Positions 26,775 through 35,415 of a DNA stretch of 64,000 nt are shown here, piece by piece. Location of the stretch: the NCBI RefSeq assembly GCF_000022065.1, contig NC_011898.1:2348501-2412500 (forward strand). The letters run 5' to 3'. The DNA comes from Ruminiclostridium cellulolyticum H10. GTDB taxonomy: Bacteria; Bacillota; Clostridia; Acetivibrionales; DSM-1351. Position numbers and translations under genes: made by a program. Every line of letters starts with the position of its first letter. Position 1 is the stretch's first letter. The notes beneath the pieces were generated by a model. It was not told the DNA's origin, ran no database searches, and was given only the letters and a program-made list of their open reading frames with translations.

Positions 26775-27719
26775 CTAAAATTCGTCCAGCCTGCAAAAGT
26801 TTTTTAAAAAAATTAATTTATCAATGGCAACGCTGGCTTTCCACCAATTTTCACTTATAGCAAATTCCTTTGCAAATCGCTCATTGTTTTCAAACCAGCT
26901 CCATGTAATATTCCAAACACTATTCTGAGGCCTTGTATCAATCAGGTAATCCAGCTCTTTTGCTATAATATCCTGGTTATCCTTGTAAAAGACACTTTCA
27001 GAAGAATTTATATAATCGGAAGGTCTTTTAGTATAATAAATCCATTTAGATGTATCTCTTTCAATAGAATTATATACAAGCTTTTTTACTTTTTCTGTAA
27101 GTGATTTATGGTCTTGTACCGTCAACCCTATTTTTTCTAAAGCGTCAAGCAACACGCAATAACCTTTAACTCCCATTTCTCCATGTTCGTCCACTGTGTT
27201 GAGTTTACCGACTATAACGTCGGAAATCCTTAGGGCCTTACTGAATATTTCAGAGTCTTTATCAGCATTCAAAAATATGAAACCCGCAATTTCTGCGGTT
27301 AGTCCAATGCCTTCAAAAGCGTTGGCCTCCATGTTGTATGTCCACCAAGGTGCATGTGCATAGTCATCATTAGATGGAATATTGAAATACCACCCATTTT
27401 CAGAAAAATAAGCATTACTTCCCAGAAACTTAAATATTCCTCGTATTATCGGATGCTGCTTATCATTAAAACCAATTTCTTTTAAAATATTTATTGCCCT
27501 TAATGTTGTATATGGCGATGAATTTGGGTTCCAACTATCTGCTTCAAGGGCATTACCAAACCCGCCGTCATCATTCTGATAAAATTCTAAAGCAGAAAGC
27601 ACTGCCTCCTTACTGCCGTTTTCAAAGTAATACTGCCAAATTGCTAACTCTATCGGTCTTGAATTACGATACATCCATGCTTTAATCTCTTTGTAGTCTT
27701 GTAATGTAAGTTTTTTCAC
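26775..27719 (-). CDS. Alpha/alpha-toroid (prenyltransferase/squalene-cyclase-like) hypothetical protein, probably cut short by a frameshift
   Basis: 314 residues from a GTG at 27719 (GAGAGGTG 5 bases upstream; the frame is open to 27734). EFYQNDDGGFGNALEADSW near residue 45 and later helical repeats resemble the terpenoid-cyclase/prenyltransferase toroid fold; no DxDD cyclase motif is seen. The end reads FLKN-FCRLDEF. At that point the bases form A-AAA-AAC; a -1 shift would continue FLKK-LLQAGRILDIKPHKI for 33 more residues to a TGA at 26701-26703. The function is unknown. Confidence 0.6.
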   Translation of the reverse strand: MKKLTLQDYKEIKAWMYRNSRPIELAIWQYYFENGSKEAVLSALEFYQNDDGGFGNALEADSWNPNSSPYTTLRAINILKEIGFNDKQHPIIRGIFKFLGSNAYFSENGWYFNIPSNDDYAHAPWWTYNMEANAFEGIGLTAEIAGFIFLNADKDSEIFSKALRISDVIVGKLNTVDEHGEMGVKGYCVLLDALEKIGLTVQDHKSLTEKVKKLVYNSIERDTSKWIYYTKRPSDYINSSESVFYKDNQDIIAKELDYLIDTRPQNSVWNITWSWFENNERFAKEFAISENWWKASVAIDKLIFLKNFCRLDEF

Positions 27720-27749
27720 AATATCACCTCTCAAATATTAAAACAGGTA

Positions 27750-28136
27750 TTAAATAAATAGGCACCACCATACGCCGTACTTATCTATCAGTTCCACGCC
27801 ACATGGGCTAAAAAATAGTTCGCCAAAAGGAGTAATAATTTCGCTACCGTCAAGCAAGGTTTCATATGCCTTATGTAACCTCTTCTCTTGACCTGCTCCA
27901 AATTGAATGCAAAATTGCATGGTATTGCCCGTAAGTCTTCTATCTCCGCCGGCACGGGTGGTGTCATGAGCCTCACCAACTGCAATGGCTTGTCCGCAAA
28001 CATCCAGCTCCCTATGGATAACTGTACCATTTTCATCTACATCCTGAAAACCTATATTTGCATCAAACGCCCTCTTATATAAGTCGAAAGCCTCATCACT
28101 TCCCTTGACATAAATTTGAAGAATCGTTCTAAACAT
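27750..28136 (-). CDS. VOC-superfamily (PhnB-like) protein
   Basis: 128 residues: FRTILQIYVKGSDEAFDLYK, AFDANIGFQDVDENGTVIHR, ELDVCGQAIAVGEA and FGELFFSPCGVELIDKYGVWW. The paired beta-alpha-beta-beta-beta pattern and the final D-K-YGV-W are those of PhnB/YjdN-type glyoxalase-fold proteins, which bind small molecules or confer antibiotic binding. The ligand is unknown. It lies directly downstream of an AraC-type regulator and may be its target. Confidence 0.8.
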   Translation of the reverse strand: MFRTILQIYVKGSDEAFDLYKRAFDANIGFQDVDENGTVIHRELDVCGQAIAVGEAHDTTRAGGDRRLTGNTMQFCIQFGAGQEKRLHKAYETLLDGSEIITPFGELFFSPCGVELIDKYGVWWCLFI

Positions 28137-28244
28137 ATATAACCCTCCCCAGTGTATTTAACACTTTTTTACCCGATACTCAAGTGCTTAGTATTTTTTA
28201 TATAATACCATTTTCAGTTATTGTTGTATTGTAAAAATCCGACA

Positions 28245-29084
28245 TCACCTGGTTTTATAAGCAAATATTCTTGCATCTACAGTAGATAAGGTGTGATATT
28301 TTTTGAAATCTTTAAGTAAATGTGATTGGTCTGTATACCCATACTTGCAAACACTATCGTGAATATTTAAATTTGTGTTATATAAAATATCCTGCCAAAG
28401 GTATTGGTAGCGAACAAGTCCTGAAAGTTTTTTGGGCGAAACCCCCACGTACTCTAAAAACAACCTTTCAAGCTGCCTTTGGCTTACTGCCGTGAAACCG
28501 GCAAGTTCAGAAATATTGACTGTACCTTTAGACTTTAAAATCTTATAAACAGAATTCATTATATTAGCGTTCTGTTTGTCAAGGTTTATTTTATTAATGA
28601 GATATTGTTGAACCTTATCTACTCTATTAAGAAATAACTGATTACTAATCAGTATATCATACAAGTCACGCTTAAAGTTTTTAAAGTAATCTTCAACTAC
28701 AACGAAGGAATTAAGAACATTTTTCATGGATTCATCGGAAAACAATGGCACGGCCCAGCAATAGAATCTAATGGCAAAGCAAGACGTTGAAGATGTAACA
28801 TTTTTTGTCTTATCTATAAATGTAGTATCACTTACACCTGCAAAAAAGCCATCAAGCTCGTTTTTATCCATATTAGTGTTAAATACTATATCCATGCATG
28901 TGTCAGGTATTACAAGCTTATCTTTTATTTCAGTTGAAGTAAAGCTTGAATAAGGCTTTTGGGTACCCCAAAAACAGCATATGTAGGGTTTGAGTGCTTC
29001 ACATGGTTGAATTTCAGTATAAGATTCGTCATTTAAAAACGGCTGGGCAGTAATTGGTCGATAGATATTATTTAATTTAAACAT
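28245..29084 (-). CDS. AraC-family transcriptional regulator
   Basis: 279 residues. N-terminal sensory region (CEALKPYICCFWGTQKPY, LVIPDTCMDIVFNTN, FFAGVSDTTFIDK) resembles the DUF6597-type domain found with AraC regulators; the C-terminus has two helix-turn-helix units (NISELAGFTAVSQRQLERLF; NIHDSVCKYGYTDQSHLLKD). A promoter candidate (TTGACT, 16 bases, TAATAA at 29157-29184) stands upstream. Probably controls the VOC gene downstream. Confidence 0.85.
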   Translation of the reverse strand: MFKLNNIYRPITAQPFLNDESYTEIQPCEALKPYICCFWGTQKPYSSFTSTEIKDKLVIPDTCMDIVFNTNMDKNELDGFFAGVSDTTFIDKTKNVTSSTSCFAIRFYCWAVPLFSDESMKNVLNSFVVVEDYFKNFKRDLYDILISNQLFLNRVDKVQQYLINKINLDKQNANIMNSVYKILKSKGTVNISELAGFTAVSQRQLERLFLEYVGVSPKKLSGLVRYQYLWQDILYNTNLNIHDSVCKYGYTDQSHLLKDFKKYHTLSTVDARIFAYKTR

Positions 29085-29156
29085 TTACTAATCCTTATAT
29101 GCCTATTTATAGATAGGTAAAATTACGTCGTAAATTCCTCTAAGATGTTAATCATA

Positions 29157-29184
29157 TTATTACTTGTAAAATACCAAAAGTCAA
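29157..29184 (-). promoter_or_regulatory. Promoter candidate of the AraC regulator gene
   Basis: Minus strand TTGACT (29179-29184), 16-base spacer, TAATAA (29157-29162). Confidence 0.5.
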
Positions 29185-29190
29185 TAAAGA

Positions 29191-29236
29191 CAAAAACCAA
29201 GGGTTTCAGCTATTCGCTAAAACCCTTGGTTTTTAT
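29191..29236. terminator. Bidirectional terminator after the dockerin hydrolase gene
   Basis: AAAAACCAAGGGTTTCAGC, 5-base loop, GCTAAAACCCTTGGTTTTT. A and T runs on both sides. A close relative of this hairpin lies after the tRNA gene at 30.44 kb. Confidence 0.88.
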
Positions 29237-29259
29237 GTCATAGGTTTACAATAGTATTT

Positions 29260-30171
29260 CTATTTGTAAGGTAAATTTTTTACAATACCTAGCAAGTACT
29301 GCTTCATAATAGCAAAATCGATTGCATCTACAGTGTTGTCACTGTTAAGATCCAAAACTTCAGTGTATGTACGTACGGGGTTCATCAAATACATCTTAAA
29401 AGAGGAGAAATCCAAGGCATCAATACTTCCATCATTGTTATAATCTCCATATTTTATTGTAGGAGTACTAGTACCGAAAAAGTTAACTTTTTGCATTTCA
29501 GCCCACATAGCTTTTGCTGTTGCTACGCTTCCGGCTGTAGTAGGGTGTATACCATCAGGTAATGTATACTGTGATAAATTCCCACTCCATGTTGGTCTTA
29601 TGTCAAAGAAATATGTTTCTGGCTTTTGTGCCGCGTTAGCTACTGTAGATTGCATTATCGGTCTTAATGCATCCAATTTTGACTTTAAACCATTTAAATC
29701 TCCGTTTGGATCAGGATAGAATAAATAAAATACTTTAACAACGCCATCTGCTTTCATTTGTTTTAATAGATCAGTAACTGCATCTGTTGCATTTTTAATA
29801 AAAGGTGTGCTTGCAGTATATGGTGGAGCAGAATAACCTTGTAGACAATCGTTCCCACCACCATCCATTATTACATACTTAACTTTACCAGAATTAATAC
29901 CATTTCTGTACTGAGAAGGAATGCCATTATTTGCTAGCGTAGATCCGGATACTGTATAGTCTCTAAACCTATCATTTGCACCTAATACACCAGCGTTTCT
30001 AGCTTCATTTTCTAAAGCTCTGGTAATTTCACCTGACATCGCGAAGTATGAATCGCCAATAATCATAACGTCACTTCCCTTGATTTGAGTGGTTGCAGCA
30101 AAAATAGTTGCGGGTGTAAAACTTGCCGCCATAACAGCCATGATGATAGAAAATAAAAGTAGTTTTTTCAT
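29260..30171 (-). CDS. Secreted SGNH/GDSL hydrolase with type I dockerin (cellulosomal)
   Basis: 303 residues from the ATG at 30171 (GGAGG upstream). Sec signal peptide to about residue 25; SGNH hydrolase with block I GDSY, Gly/Asn blocks ([17 protein letters not shown]) and block V LPDGIHPT carrying catalytic Asp and His. After a short linker, two dockerin repeats follow: [20 protein letters not shown] and [20 protein letters not shown]. Calcium ligands are intact, and Ala-Leu/Ala-Ile recognition residues are those of C. cellulolyticum-type dockerins. It is likely a carbohydrate esterase (deacetylase) docked on a scaffoldin cohesin. The substrate is unknown. Confidence 0.93.
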   Translation of the reverse strand: MKKLLLFSIIMAVMAASFTPATIFAATTQIKGSDVMIIGDSYFAMSGEITRALENEARNAGVLGANDRFRDYTVSGSTLANNGIPSQYRNGINSGKVKYVIMDGGGNDCLQGYSAPPYTASTPFIKNATDAVTDLLKQMKADGVVKVFYLFYPDPNGDLNGLKSKLDALRPIMQSTVANAAQKPETYFFDIRPTWSGNLSQYTLPDGIHPTTAGSVATAKAMWAEMQKVNFFGTSTPTIKYGDYNNDGSIDALDFSSFKMYLMNPVRTYTEVLDLNSDNTVDAIDFAIMKQYLLGIVKNLPYK

Positions 30172-30439
30172 GTTTCTTACCTCCAAAAGATTAATTTTAT
30201 ATATGAATTCACTTTGATACTAAAATTTTAGTACGAGCTTATAGCGAAGAGACAATCTGTTGATATAATTTCATTGAATGCATTCGGTGAATTTCATTTT
30301 ATATTACATTATATTACATATTAATGATTAAATAAAGAAAAGAATGTAAGAAAATACAAATCATGAATTGGTAACCTTAAGTATGACAAAAAGATATTAA
30401 ATTTATAATAAGAAGTTTTGGTTGACGTTTTATCTTATT
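30172..30439. other. Upstream region of the dockerin hydrolase gene
   Basis: About 270 bases without a gene, very AT-rich. It holds a perfect 16-base palindrome TACTAAAATTTTAGTA at 30218-30233, a possible operator, about 47 bases before the start codon. No promoter is convincing enough to mark. Confidence 0.45.
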
Positions 30440-30481
30440 AAAAAAACAAGGGTCTCAGCTAATCGCTGAAACCCTTGTCTT
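30440..30481 (-). terminator. Terminator of the tRNA-Leu transcript
   Basis: Minus strand GACAAGGGTTTCAGC, 5-base loop, GCTGAGACCCTTG, then TTTTTTT, starting six bases after the CCA end. Confidence 0.88.
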
Positions 30482-30486
30482 TATTT

Positions 30487-30573
30487 TGGTGCCGAAGACC
30501 GGAATCGAACCGGTACGGTATCGCTACCGCTGGATTTTGAGTCCAGTGCGTCTGCCAGTTTCACCACTTCGGC
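30487..30573 (-). tRNA. tRNA-Leu (anticodon CAA)
   Basis: Minus strand: acceptor GCCGAAG pairs with CTTCGGC; anticodon stem-loop CTGGA-CTCAAAA-TCCAG gives anticodon CAA; there is a long variable arm (GGTAGCGATACCG), T-arm ACCGGTTCGATTCCGGT, discriminator A and encoded CCA. The long variable arm fits the type II leucine tRNA. Confidence 0.96.
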
Positions 30574-30597
30574 ATACATAATATTTACTGCTTGTAT

Positions 30598-30626
30598 ATA
30601 TTAACACAGAAAATAAGATAACGCAA
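30598..30626 (-). promoter_or_regulatory. Promoter of tRNA-Leu
   Basis: Minus strand TTGCGT (30621-30626), 17-base spacer, TAATAT (30598-30603). Confidence 0.7.
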
Positions 30627-30660
30627 TACTAAAATTTCAAAAACGAATAATTTTTAATAA

Positions 30661-31191
30661 CTATTTAAATCCGCATATTTTCTTTACAATATATGCTAAG
30701 TCTTCGTTTTTCTTAAACATATATGTTCCTGAAACAATCTTTCTTGATGCCCTATAGGAATAAACCATATCGGAAAAATCCTTCTCACTTGTTATTACTC
30801 CTTTATTAAGAAGCTGTTTCATAACATCAACTGCAGTATTCCCACGTTCAATTTTAATAGCAATGTTCCGTTCATTAGTAACTGTACCTGTTTTGCTCGG
30901 TTTAGCGGTGTCAGTTTTCTTGTTTTCCTCGGTTGATGCCTGGGATGAGGTACTTACTGCGGGTGTTGACTTTTCCGGTGTAGTAACAGCCACTGTACTA
31001 TCTGCTGCCGAATTATTTTCGTTTAATATTTTAACGGGTTCTATTAAGCCATAACTCTTGGCACGGCTGATTATCTCGTCCTTGGTTAGTTCCTTTTGTG
31101 TACCGGCAGAATATATCAGTCCGGCTATTGCGGTAATAATCATCCCTATACCTATTCCCAACAAAATACTTTTCTCGTGCACTTTTCTCAT
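30661..31191 (-). CDS. Membrane-anchored protein with MltG/YceG-like C-terminal region
   Basis: 176 residues: an N-terminal membrane anchor (about 8-28), a Ser/Thr/Pro-rich low-complexity linker (about 60-105) and a C-terminal region (IAIKIERGNTAVDVMKQLLN, KGVITSEKDFSDMVYSYRAS, IVSGTYMFKKNEDLAYIVKK) that resembles the LysM-like subdomain of endolytic transglycosylase MltG. The MltG catalytic part is absent, so it is probably a binding-only cell-wall protein. Last gene of the fla/che run. Confidence 0.65.
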   Translation of the reverse strand: MRKVHEKSILLGIGIGMIITAIAGLIYSAGTQKELTKDEIISRAKSYGLIEPVKILNENNSAADSTVAVTTPEKSTPAVSTSSQASTEENKKTDTAKPSKTGTVTNERNIAIKIERGNTAVDVMKQLLNKGVITSEKDFSDMVYSYRASRKIVSGTYMFKKNEDLAYIVKKICGFK

Positions 31192-31236
31192 CTGTATACT
31201 CCCTATGCGAATATTACTTATATATTGTAATCTGCA

Positions 31237-31881
31237 CTATTTACTGCTGCTCAAACCACGTATAAGTCCAATTTCACCTTTTCCAATTTTCATTTTCTCT
31301 GCTATTTCATCGTTACTCAAGCCTCGCTCAATTAATTCCAGGACCTGTTTTCTTCTGCTATTGAGCACCAATTTAGAAGCCTTATCATCATTATCCTTAG
31401 CTTCAATAGTTTGACGGGTTGTATCACTTTGCTGATTATTCCCGCTTTGGATATTCTTGTAGCTCTGAATATTGGTATGCTTTTGAATATCATGATTGAT
31501 TTGCTGATTAAGTTTATCGACTTCAGTTGCAAGCAAAGGGTCAGAAATGATTGGTTCTTCTATTTGTGTCTGCTTTTCCTTATGGCTTATATTTACAGAT
31601 TCGCCTTTAACTGTATCCTTACTATCAATATCTTTGAATTTATTAAAAAAGTCCTGATTTTTCTCGGAAATAACTGTAACAACGTAATCAGACATTCTGT
31701 TAAGTTCGTGTATCATTTCTTCTGAATCCTGAATTAAATTGAACATCTCATCTTTCTTTCGGTCAAATTCTTTGAAAAAATCTTTACCGTTAACCCTATC
31801 CATTATAATGAGGAAAAGGGATACTCCAACCAAAATTACACCCATGAATATTATAGTAACGTAAAATGCTTCCATATCCAC
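31237..31881 (-). CDS. SwrB-like / DUF6115 protein
   Basis: 214 residues: an N-terminal membrane segment (about 7-27), a charged coiled-coil stretch, and a C-terminal helix-turn-helix-like tail (KQVLELIERGLSNDEIAEKM). The size, layout and place downstream of sigD match B. subtilis SwrB, which activates flagellar basal body assembly through FliM/FliF and the export apparatus. Orthology is inferred from context more than from identity. Confidence 0.7.
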   Translation of the reverse strand: MDMEAFYVTIIFMGVILVGVSLFLIIMDRVNGKDFFKEFDRKKDEMFNLIQDSEEMIHELNRMSDYVVTVISEKNQDFFNKFKDIDSKDTVKGESVNISHKEKQTQIEEPIISDPLLATEVDKLNQQINHDIQKHTNIQSYKNIQSGNNQQSDTTRQTIEAKDNDDKASKLVLNSRRKQVLELIERGLSNDEIAEKMKIGKGEIGLIRGLSSSK

Positions 31882-31905
31882 CTCTAAAACTTATCCTTTG
31901 TTTTA

Positions 31906-32187
31906 TCAAACCCTGATATCTATTGTAGGCCTGTCTTCCTTATCCTGACGTTTCTTTTTCTTTTCATTCTGTCTTGAATTGCCCTTTTCCTGTTTCTCCA
32001 TAACACGGCCATTCTGAACATTTTCTCTATTTACAACCTGTTTTAACTTGTTGTCTATTTTCGTCTGACTGGCTGTCTGCTGTTGTTGCTGAATTGCCTG
32101 ATTTTTATTAACATCGTCATTATAAATTTTTGAAACTTCCGTTGTCTTTGGAAGTACCATCTGAAAATCTATAGGTTTTATTGACAA
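31906..32187 (-). CDS. Small basic, glutamine-rich hypothetical protein
   Basis: 93 residues, start TTG with GGGGGCGG upstream. It is highly polar (QQQQQ run; KEKKKKRQDKED-like tail) with no membrane segment; probably disordered. Its conserved place in clostridial fla/che operons between fapA and the SwrB-like gene suggests a flagellar accessory role, but I do not recognise the family. Confidence 0.6.
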   Translation of the reverse strand: MSIKPIDFQMVLPKTTEVSKIYNDDVNKNQAIQQQQQTASQTKIDNKLKQVVNRENVQNGRVMEKQEKGNSRQNEKKKKRQDKEDRPTIDIRV

Positions 32188-32279
32188 AAAAACCGCCCCC
32201 CATGCCGTATTTACTTAACTAAACAATCCTTAGAAATACTTGTAATAAGCATATGGAAAGAGCATAAGCTGAGCTCTCA

Positions 32280-33671
32280 TTACTTGTCAATGGGCCCAAC
32301 ACGTACATCTGCACCATCTCTGTACAAGGTACAATACTGAAGAGGTTCCTTTACATACATCATACATGTTCCGATTGAAACCTTTACTCCGGGATAAATG
32401 CAATTTAGTGCACGAACCTTACCATTACCCTCCTGTTGTAGCTTTTCGTCCAGAATTGCTGCTTCTTGCTTTACTTCCTCAATCTTTGAAGATAAATATA
32501 CCTTTGTTCGGACACTCTTTGTTAATATTTCCTGCTTATCAGGGGTCAATGCACCCGCACTTTCCATTTTACGTAAAATTGTTATTGCCTGATCTGCCTT
32601 CTTTATATCACTTTCCATAGAAATTAATTCTTCTTTGGCATTTTTGTATCTCTCTCTTACGGAAGGATCAGCACCCACTTCCACATCTGTAATTGTTGCC
32701 ATATGTGACCCTATAACCTTTGCAACAACAATTTTGCCAACCTTGCAAGAGCCTCCGACAAAAAGTCCTTTATTACCTGTCAGCTCCAGCTTGTTTCCGC
32801 ATTTTACATTACTGTGCATTATGGCTTCCGCCTGAATATTATTATTTGCGTCTACGCTGCTGTATTCTATGTATCTCGCTACTATATCACCGCCGGCAAT
32901 CAGCTTACCTTTACCCATACCCTGCATTCCCCGTCGTAATATAATATTCCCACCGGCTTTTATTGTTGCACCTTCAACAACCCCGAAAACCTCAACATTA
33001 CCTCCTGCTTCTACCGAAAAGCCGGATAAAACATTGCCCTTTATAATAACACTTCCAACAAAGCTTACATTTCCCGTTGAATTATCCACATCTGCAGGAA
33101 CTTCATGGTTTGTATATACGCTTACTTTTGTAGCATCCAGGTATTCAACCTCTCCCGCTGTTGTAGCAATAAGACTTTTCCCATCTTCAGATAGTGCAAC
33201 ATTCTTCCCCCTTGGCAATACCGCAGGTTTACCGTTTATAGCAGAAATGACTCTCCCTTTAACGTTTTTTCCTTCTACCCCTACTACAGGAGGAACCAAT
33301 GAACAAAGTATCTGCCCCTTTTTAACGGACTGAATCAAGTTTAACTCCCTGTAATTTATTCTACCATCCTCCATAAGGGTTGGAGTTTTGTTTACAGAAG
33401 TGTTAAAATGATATGTAACTGAACCATTTTTCCCGTTTTTAGGTGCAATACCTTCCGCAACACAAAACGATTCGTTATACATAGGACTTTCAACCAGATA
33501 ATTTATAATATCTTCCTTAATGCCAAAAACTACCCTCTGACTTTCGAGTGCAAGCATAATATCTTCTTTTTTAATAGTTGAATTGTCCCCCGTATTGTAC
33601 AGTGTTATAAAAGCTTTTAGCTCGTCTGGCGAAACTGTTACCAATACTTTTAAATCTTTTTGTTCTACCAT
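32280..33671 (-). CDS. fapA: FapA (DUF342) polymer-forming protein
   Basis: 463 residues. DUF342/FapA repeats: GRINYRELNLIQSVKKGQIL, VNAVISAINGKP-type, then the right-handed beta-helix of short repeats (GNVSFVGSVIIKGNVLSG, VEAGGNVEVFGVVEGATIKA, GGNIILRRGMQG) and a C-terminal coiled coil. FapA proteins are common in flagellar operons of clostridia, but their exact function is not settled. It lies immediately downstream of sigD (10-base gap). Confidence 0.88.
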   Translation of the reverse strand: MVEQKDLKVLVTVSPDELKAFITLYNTGDNSTIKKEDIMLALESQRVVFGIKEDIINYLVESPMYNESFCVAEGIAPKNGKNGSVTYHFNTSVNKTPTLMEDGRINYRELNLIQSVKKGQILCSLVPPVVGVEGKNVKGRVISAINGKPAVLPRGKNVALSEDGKSLIATTAGEVEYLDATKVSVYTNHEVPADVDNSTGNVSFVGSVIIKGNVLSGFSVEAGGNVEVFGVVEGATIKAGGNIILRRGMQGMGKGKLIAGGDIVARYIEYSSVDANNNIQAEAIMHSNVKCGNKLELTGNKGLFVGGSCKVGKIVVAKVIGSHMATITDVEVGADPSVRERYKNAKEELISMESDIKKADQAITILRKMESAGALTPDKQEILTKSVRTKVYLSSKIEEVKQEAAILDEKLQQEGNGKVRALNCIYPGVKVSIGTCMMYVKEPLQYCTLYRDGADVRVGPIDK

Positions 33672-33681
33672 ATCTTCTCCT

Positions 33682-34446
33682 TTATGACTCCAACATTATC
33701 CTATGTCTGAACAGTTTTCCTTTCATTCTTAGAAGTGCTTTTGTATGTAACTGAGAAATTCTTGATTCGGTTACATTCATTATAGCACTTATTTCTTTTA
33801 GAGTCAGTTCTTCAAAATAATAGAATGTAATTACTGCTTTTTCTTTTTCAGGTAACTTATCTATACAATCTGCAAGAAGTTGTTTCATTTCGTTAAATTC
33901 CAGAGAAGCCTCGGGCTTGTCCTCGGTACTTTCACTAAATATCTCAAGACCTCTCTCATAATTTTGTTCCATGAACTCATCAAGGGACATCATTGAGGAC
34001 ACATTTACGTCATTTAATAATTTATAAAAATCACTCATACTCAATCCCATTTTTTCAGCAACTTCTTTATCAGTTGCAGTATGGCCTTTTTCGTTTTCTA
34101 TCTCAACATATACTTTTTCCAGTTCCTTATTTTTTTGTCTGAGTGATCTAGGAACCCAATCCATATCACGTATGCTATCTATAATTGAACCTCTTATTCT
34201 TAAAGAGGCATATGTTTCAAATTTAACACCCTTAGCGAGATCATATTTTTCTATTGCATCTATAAGTCCAAATGCACCATATCCAACCAAATCATCAAAT
34301 TCCACATTTGAACCAAAATAAATACTTAATCTTCCGGCTACATACTTTATCAGGTAAGCGTATTGAATTATTAACTTTTCTTTTGCAGCAGCATCTTTAG
34401 TTTCAATATACTGTTTCCACAGATGATTTATACTTTCGCTAAACAT
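33682..34446 (-). CDS. sigD: RNA polymerase sigma-28 factor (FliA/SigD)
   Basis: 254 residues. Sigma region 2 (YLIKYVAGRLS, FDDLVGYGAFGLIDAIEKYD, FETYASLRIRGSIIDSIRDM DW-type), region 3 (ELEKVYVEIENEKGHTATDKEV) and region 4 (LPEKEKAVITFYYFEELTLK, EISAIMNVTESRISQLHTKA). The D-x-W-V-P-R-S sequence after region 2 is characteristic of motility sigma factors. It directs late flagellar genes such as flagellin, which lie outside this window. Confidence 0.93.
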   Translation of the reverse strand: MFSESINHLWKQYIETKDAAAKEKLIIQYAYLIKYVAGRLSIYFGSNVEFDDLVGYGAFGLIDAIEKYDLAKGVKFETYASLRIRGSIIDSIRDMDWVPRSLRQKNKELEKVYVEIENEKGHTATDKEVAEKMGLSMSDFYKLLNDVNVSSMMSLDEFMEQNYERGLEIFSESTEDKPEASLEFNEMKQLLADCIDKLPEKEKAVITFYYFEELTLKEISAIMNVTESRISQLHTKALLRMKGKLFRHRIMLES

Positions 34447-34488
34447 GTTAGTCCTCCAATTAGTATCTTACTATAAATATCACTAAAG

Positions 34489-34863
34489 TTATTCTTTCAT
34501 TCTAGTCCTCACTGCCTGTGATAAATCTAGTGGAGTAAAGCCATCGTCTAGATTGCTATCTGCGACTAAATCCAGGTTATTACCTAAATGTTCCTCTTTA
34601 GCTAATTTTTCAGCTTCTTCTTTTTCTATTCTTAATTTTTCCTGCTCTTCCTTTTCAGCTTGCTCCTTCAGCTTATTTTGCTCTTCTATAATCCTATTAA
34701 TGGTAGTTCTTAAAAGAATACCAATGAAATAAAAGATTACTATTGCTATTAACATATGTATACAATTTTGATTTAAGCTTATATTATTGTTAATACCGAT
34801 TAATCCAGTTATAATAGCTGCAATCAATGCAAATAGAAACGGTATTTTCATAATTGTCTCCAT
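34489..34863 (-). CDS. Small membrane protein of the flagellar operon (unknown)
   Basis: 124 residues, GAGGTG 5 bases before the ATG. Two membrane segments (about 7-22 and 33-52) precede a Glu/Lys-rich coiled coil (about 58-95) and a polar tail. Found between cheD and sigD; a role in assembly or as a sigma-28-associated factor is possible but not shown. Confidence 0.6.
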   Translation of the reverse strand: METIMKIPFLFALIAAIITGLIGINNNISLNQNCIHMLIAIVIFYFIGILLRTTINRIIEEQNKLKEQAEKEEQEKLRIEKEEAEKLAKEEHLGNNLDLVADSNLDDGFTPLDLSQAVRTRMKE

Positions 34864-34926
34864 TCTTACACCTCAGTTGTAAAACAAAAAGTAAGAATAC
34901 ATATCTTCTCTTTAGTTTCAATTCGA

Positions 34927-35415
34927 TTATATTTGTTTTATACCAAAACCGATTGTTTTTATCATTAATCTCCCATCATCGGAATACAGTTCTATGGTAC
35001 GTCCGTGATTTCCTCCCGTATCCTCTGATATTATGGGAATATTTAGTAGTTTAAGTTTTTCCTTCGATGCAACCACGTTTCTGTATCCTATCCTCATCAA
35101 ATCAGAACTTTGACTAAATACGAACATCTGGGCTCCACCGGCGAGTTTTGCTACTATTTTGTCTTTCCTTGCACCAAGCTTTATCATATCATCTACTAAT
35201 TTTACAATAGCGGTATCAGCAAATTTTGCGACATTAGTTTTATTTTTTGCCTGTTCGCTGTTCGGGAGCATAATATGTGCTAATCCGGCTATTTTTGATG
35301 TAGAATCAAACAGAGCAACCCCTACACATGAACCAAGTCCAAGGGTAGTTATCATACAAGGGTGACGTGCTGAATTAAGGTCAGCCATACCAACCTTTAT
35401 TATTTCAATATCCAT
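34927..35415 (-). CDS. cheD: Chemoreceptor glutamine deamidase CheD
   Basis: 162 residues with the conserved catalytic Cys in TLGLGSCVGVALFD, the His in KIAGLAHIMLPNS and the Thr/Gly block NPARSDLMRIGYRN-like. It deamidates receptors and works with CheC in adaptation. Its start overlaps the cheC stop by one base. Confidence 0.92.
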   Translation of the reverse strand: MDIEIIKVGMADLNSARHPCMITTLGLGSCVGVALFDSTSKIAGLAHIMLPNSEQAKNKTNVAKFADTAIVKLVDDMIKLGARKDKIVAKLAGGAQMFVFSQSSDLMRIGYRNVVASKEKLKLLNIPIISEDTGGNHGRTIELYSDDGRLMIKTIGFGIKQI

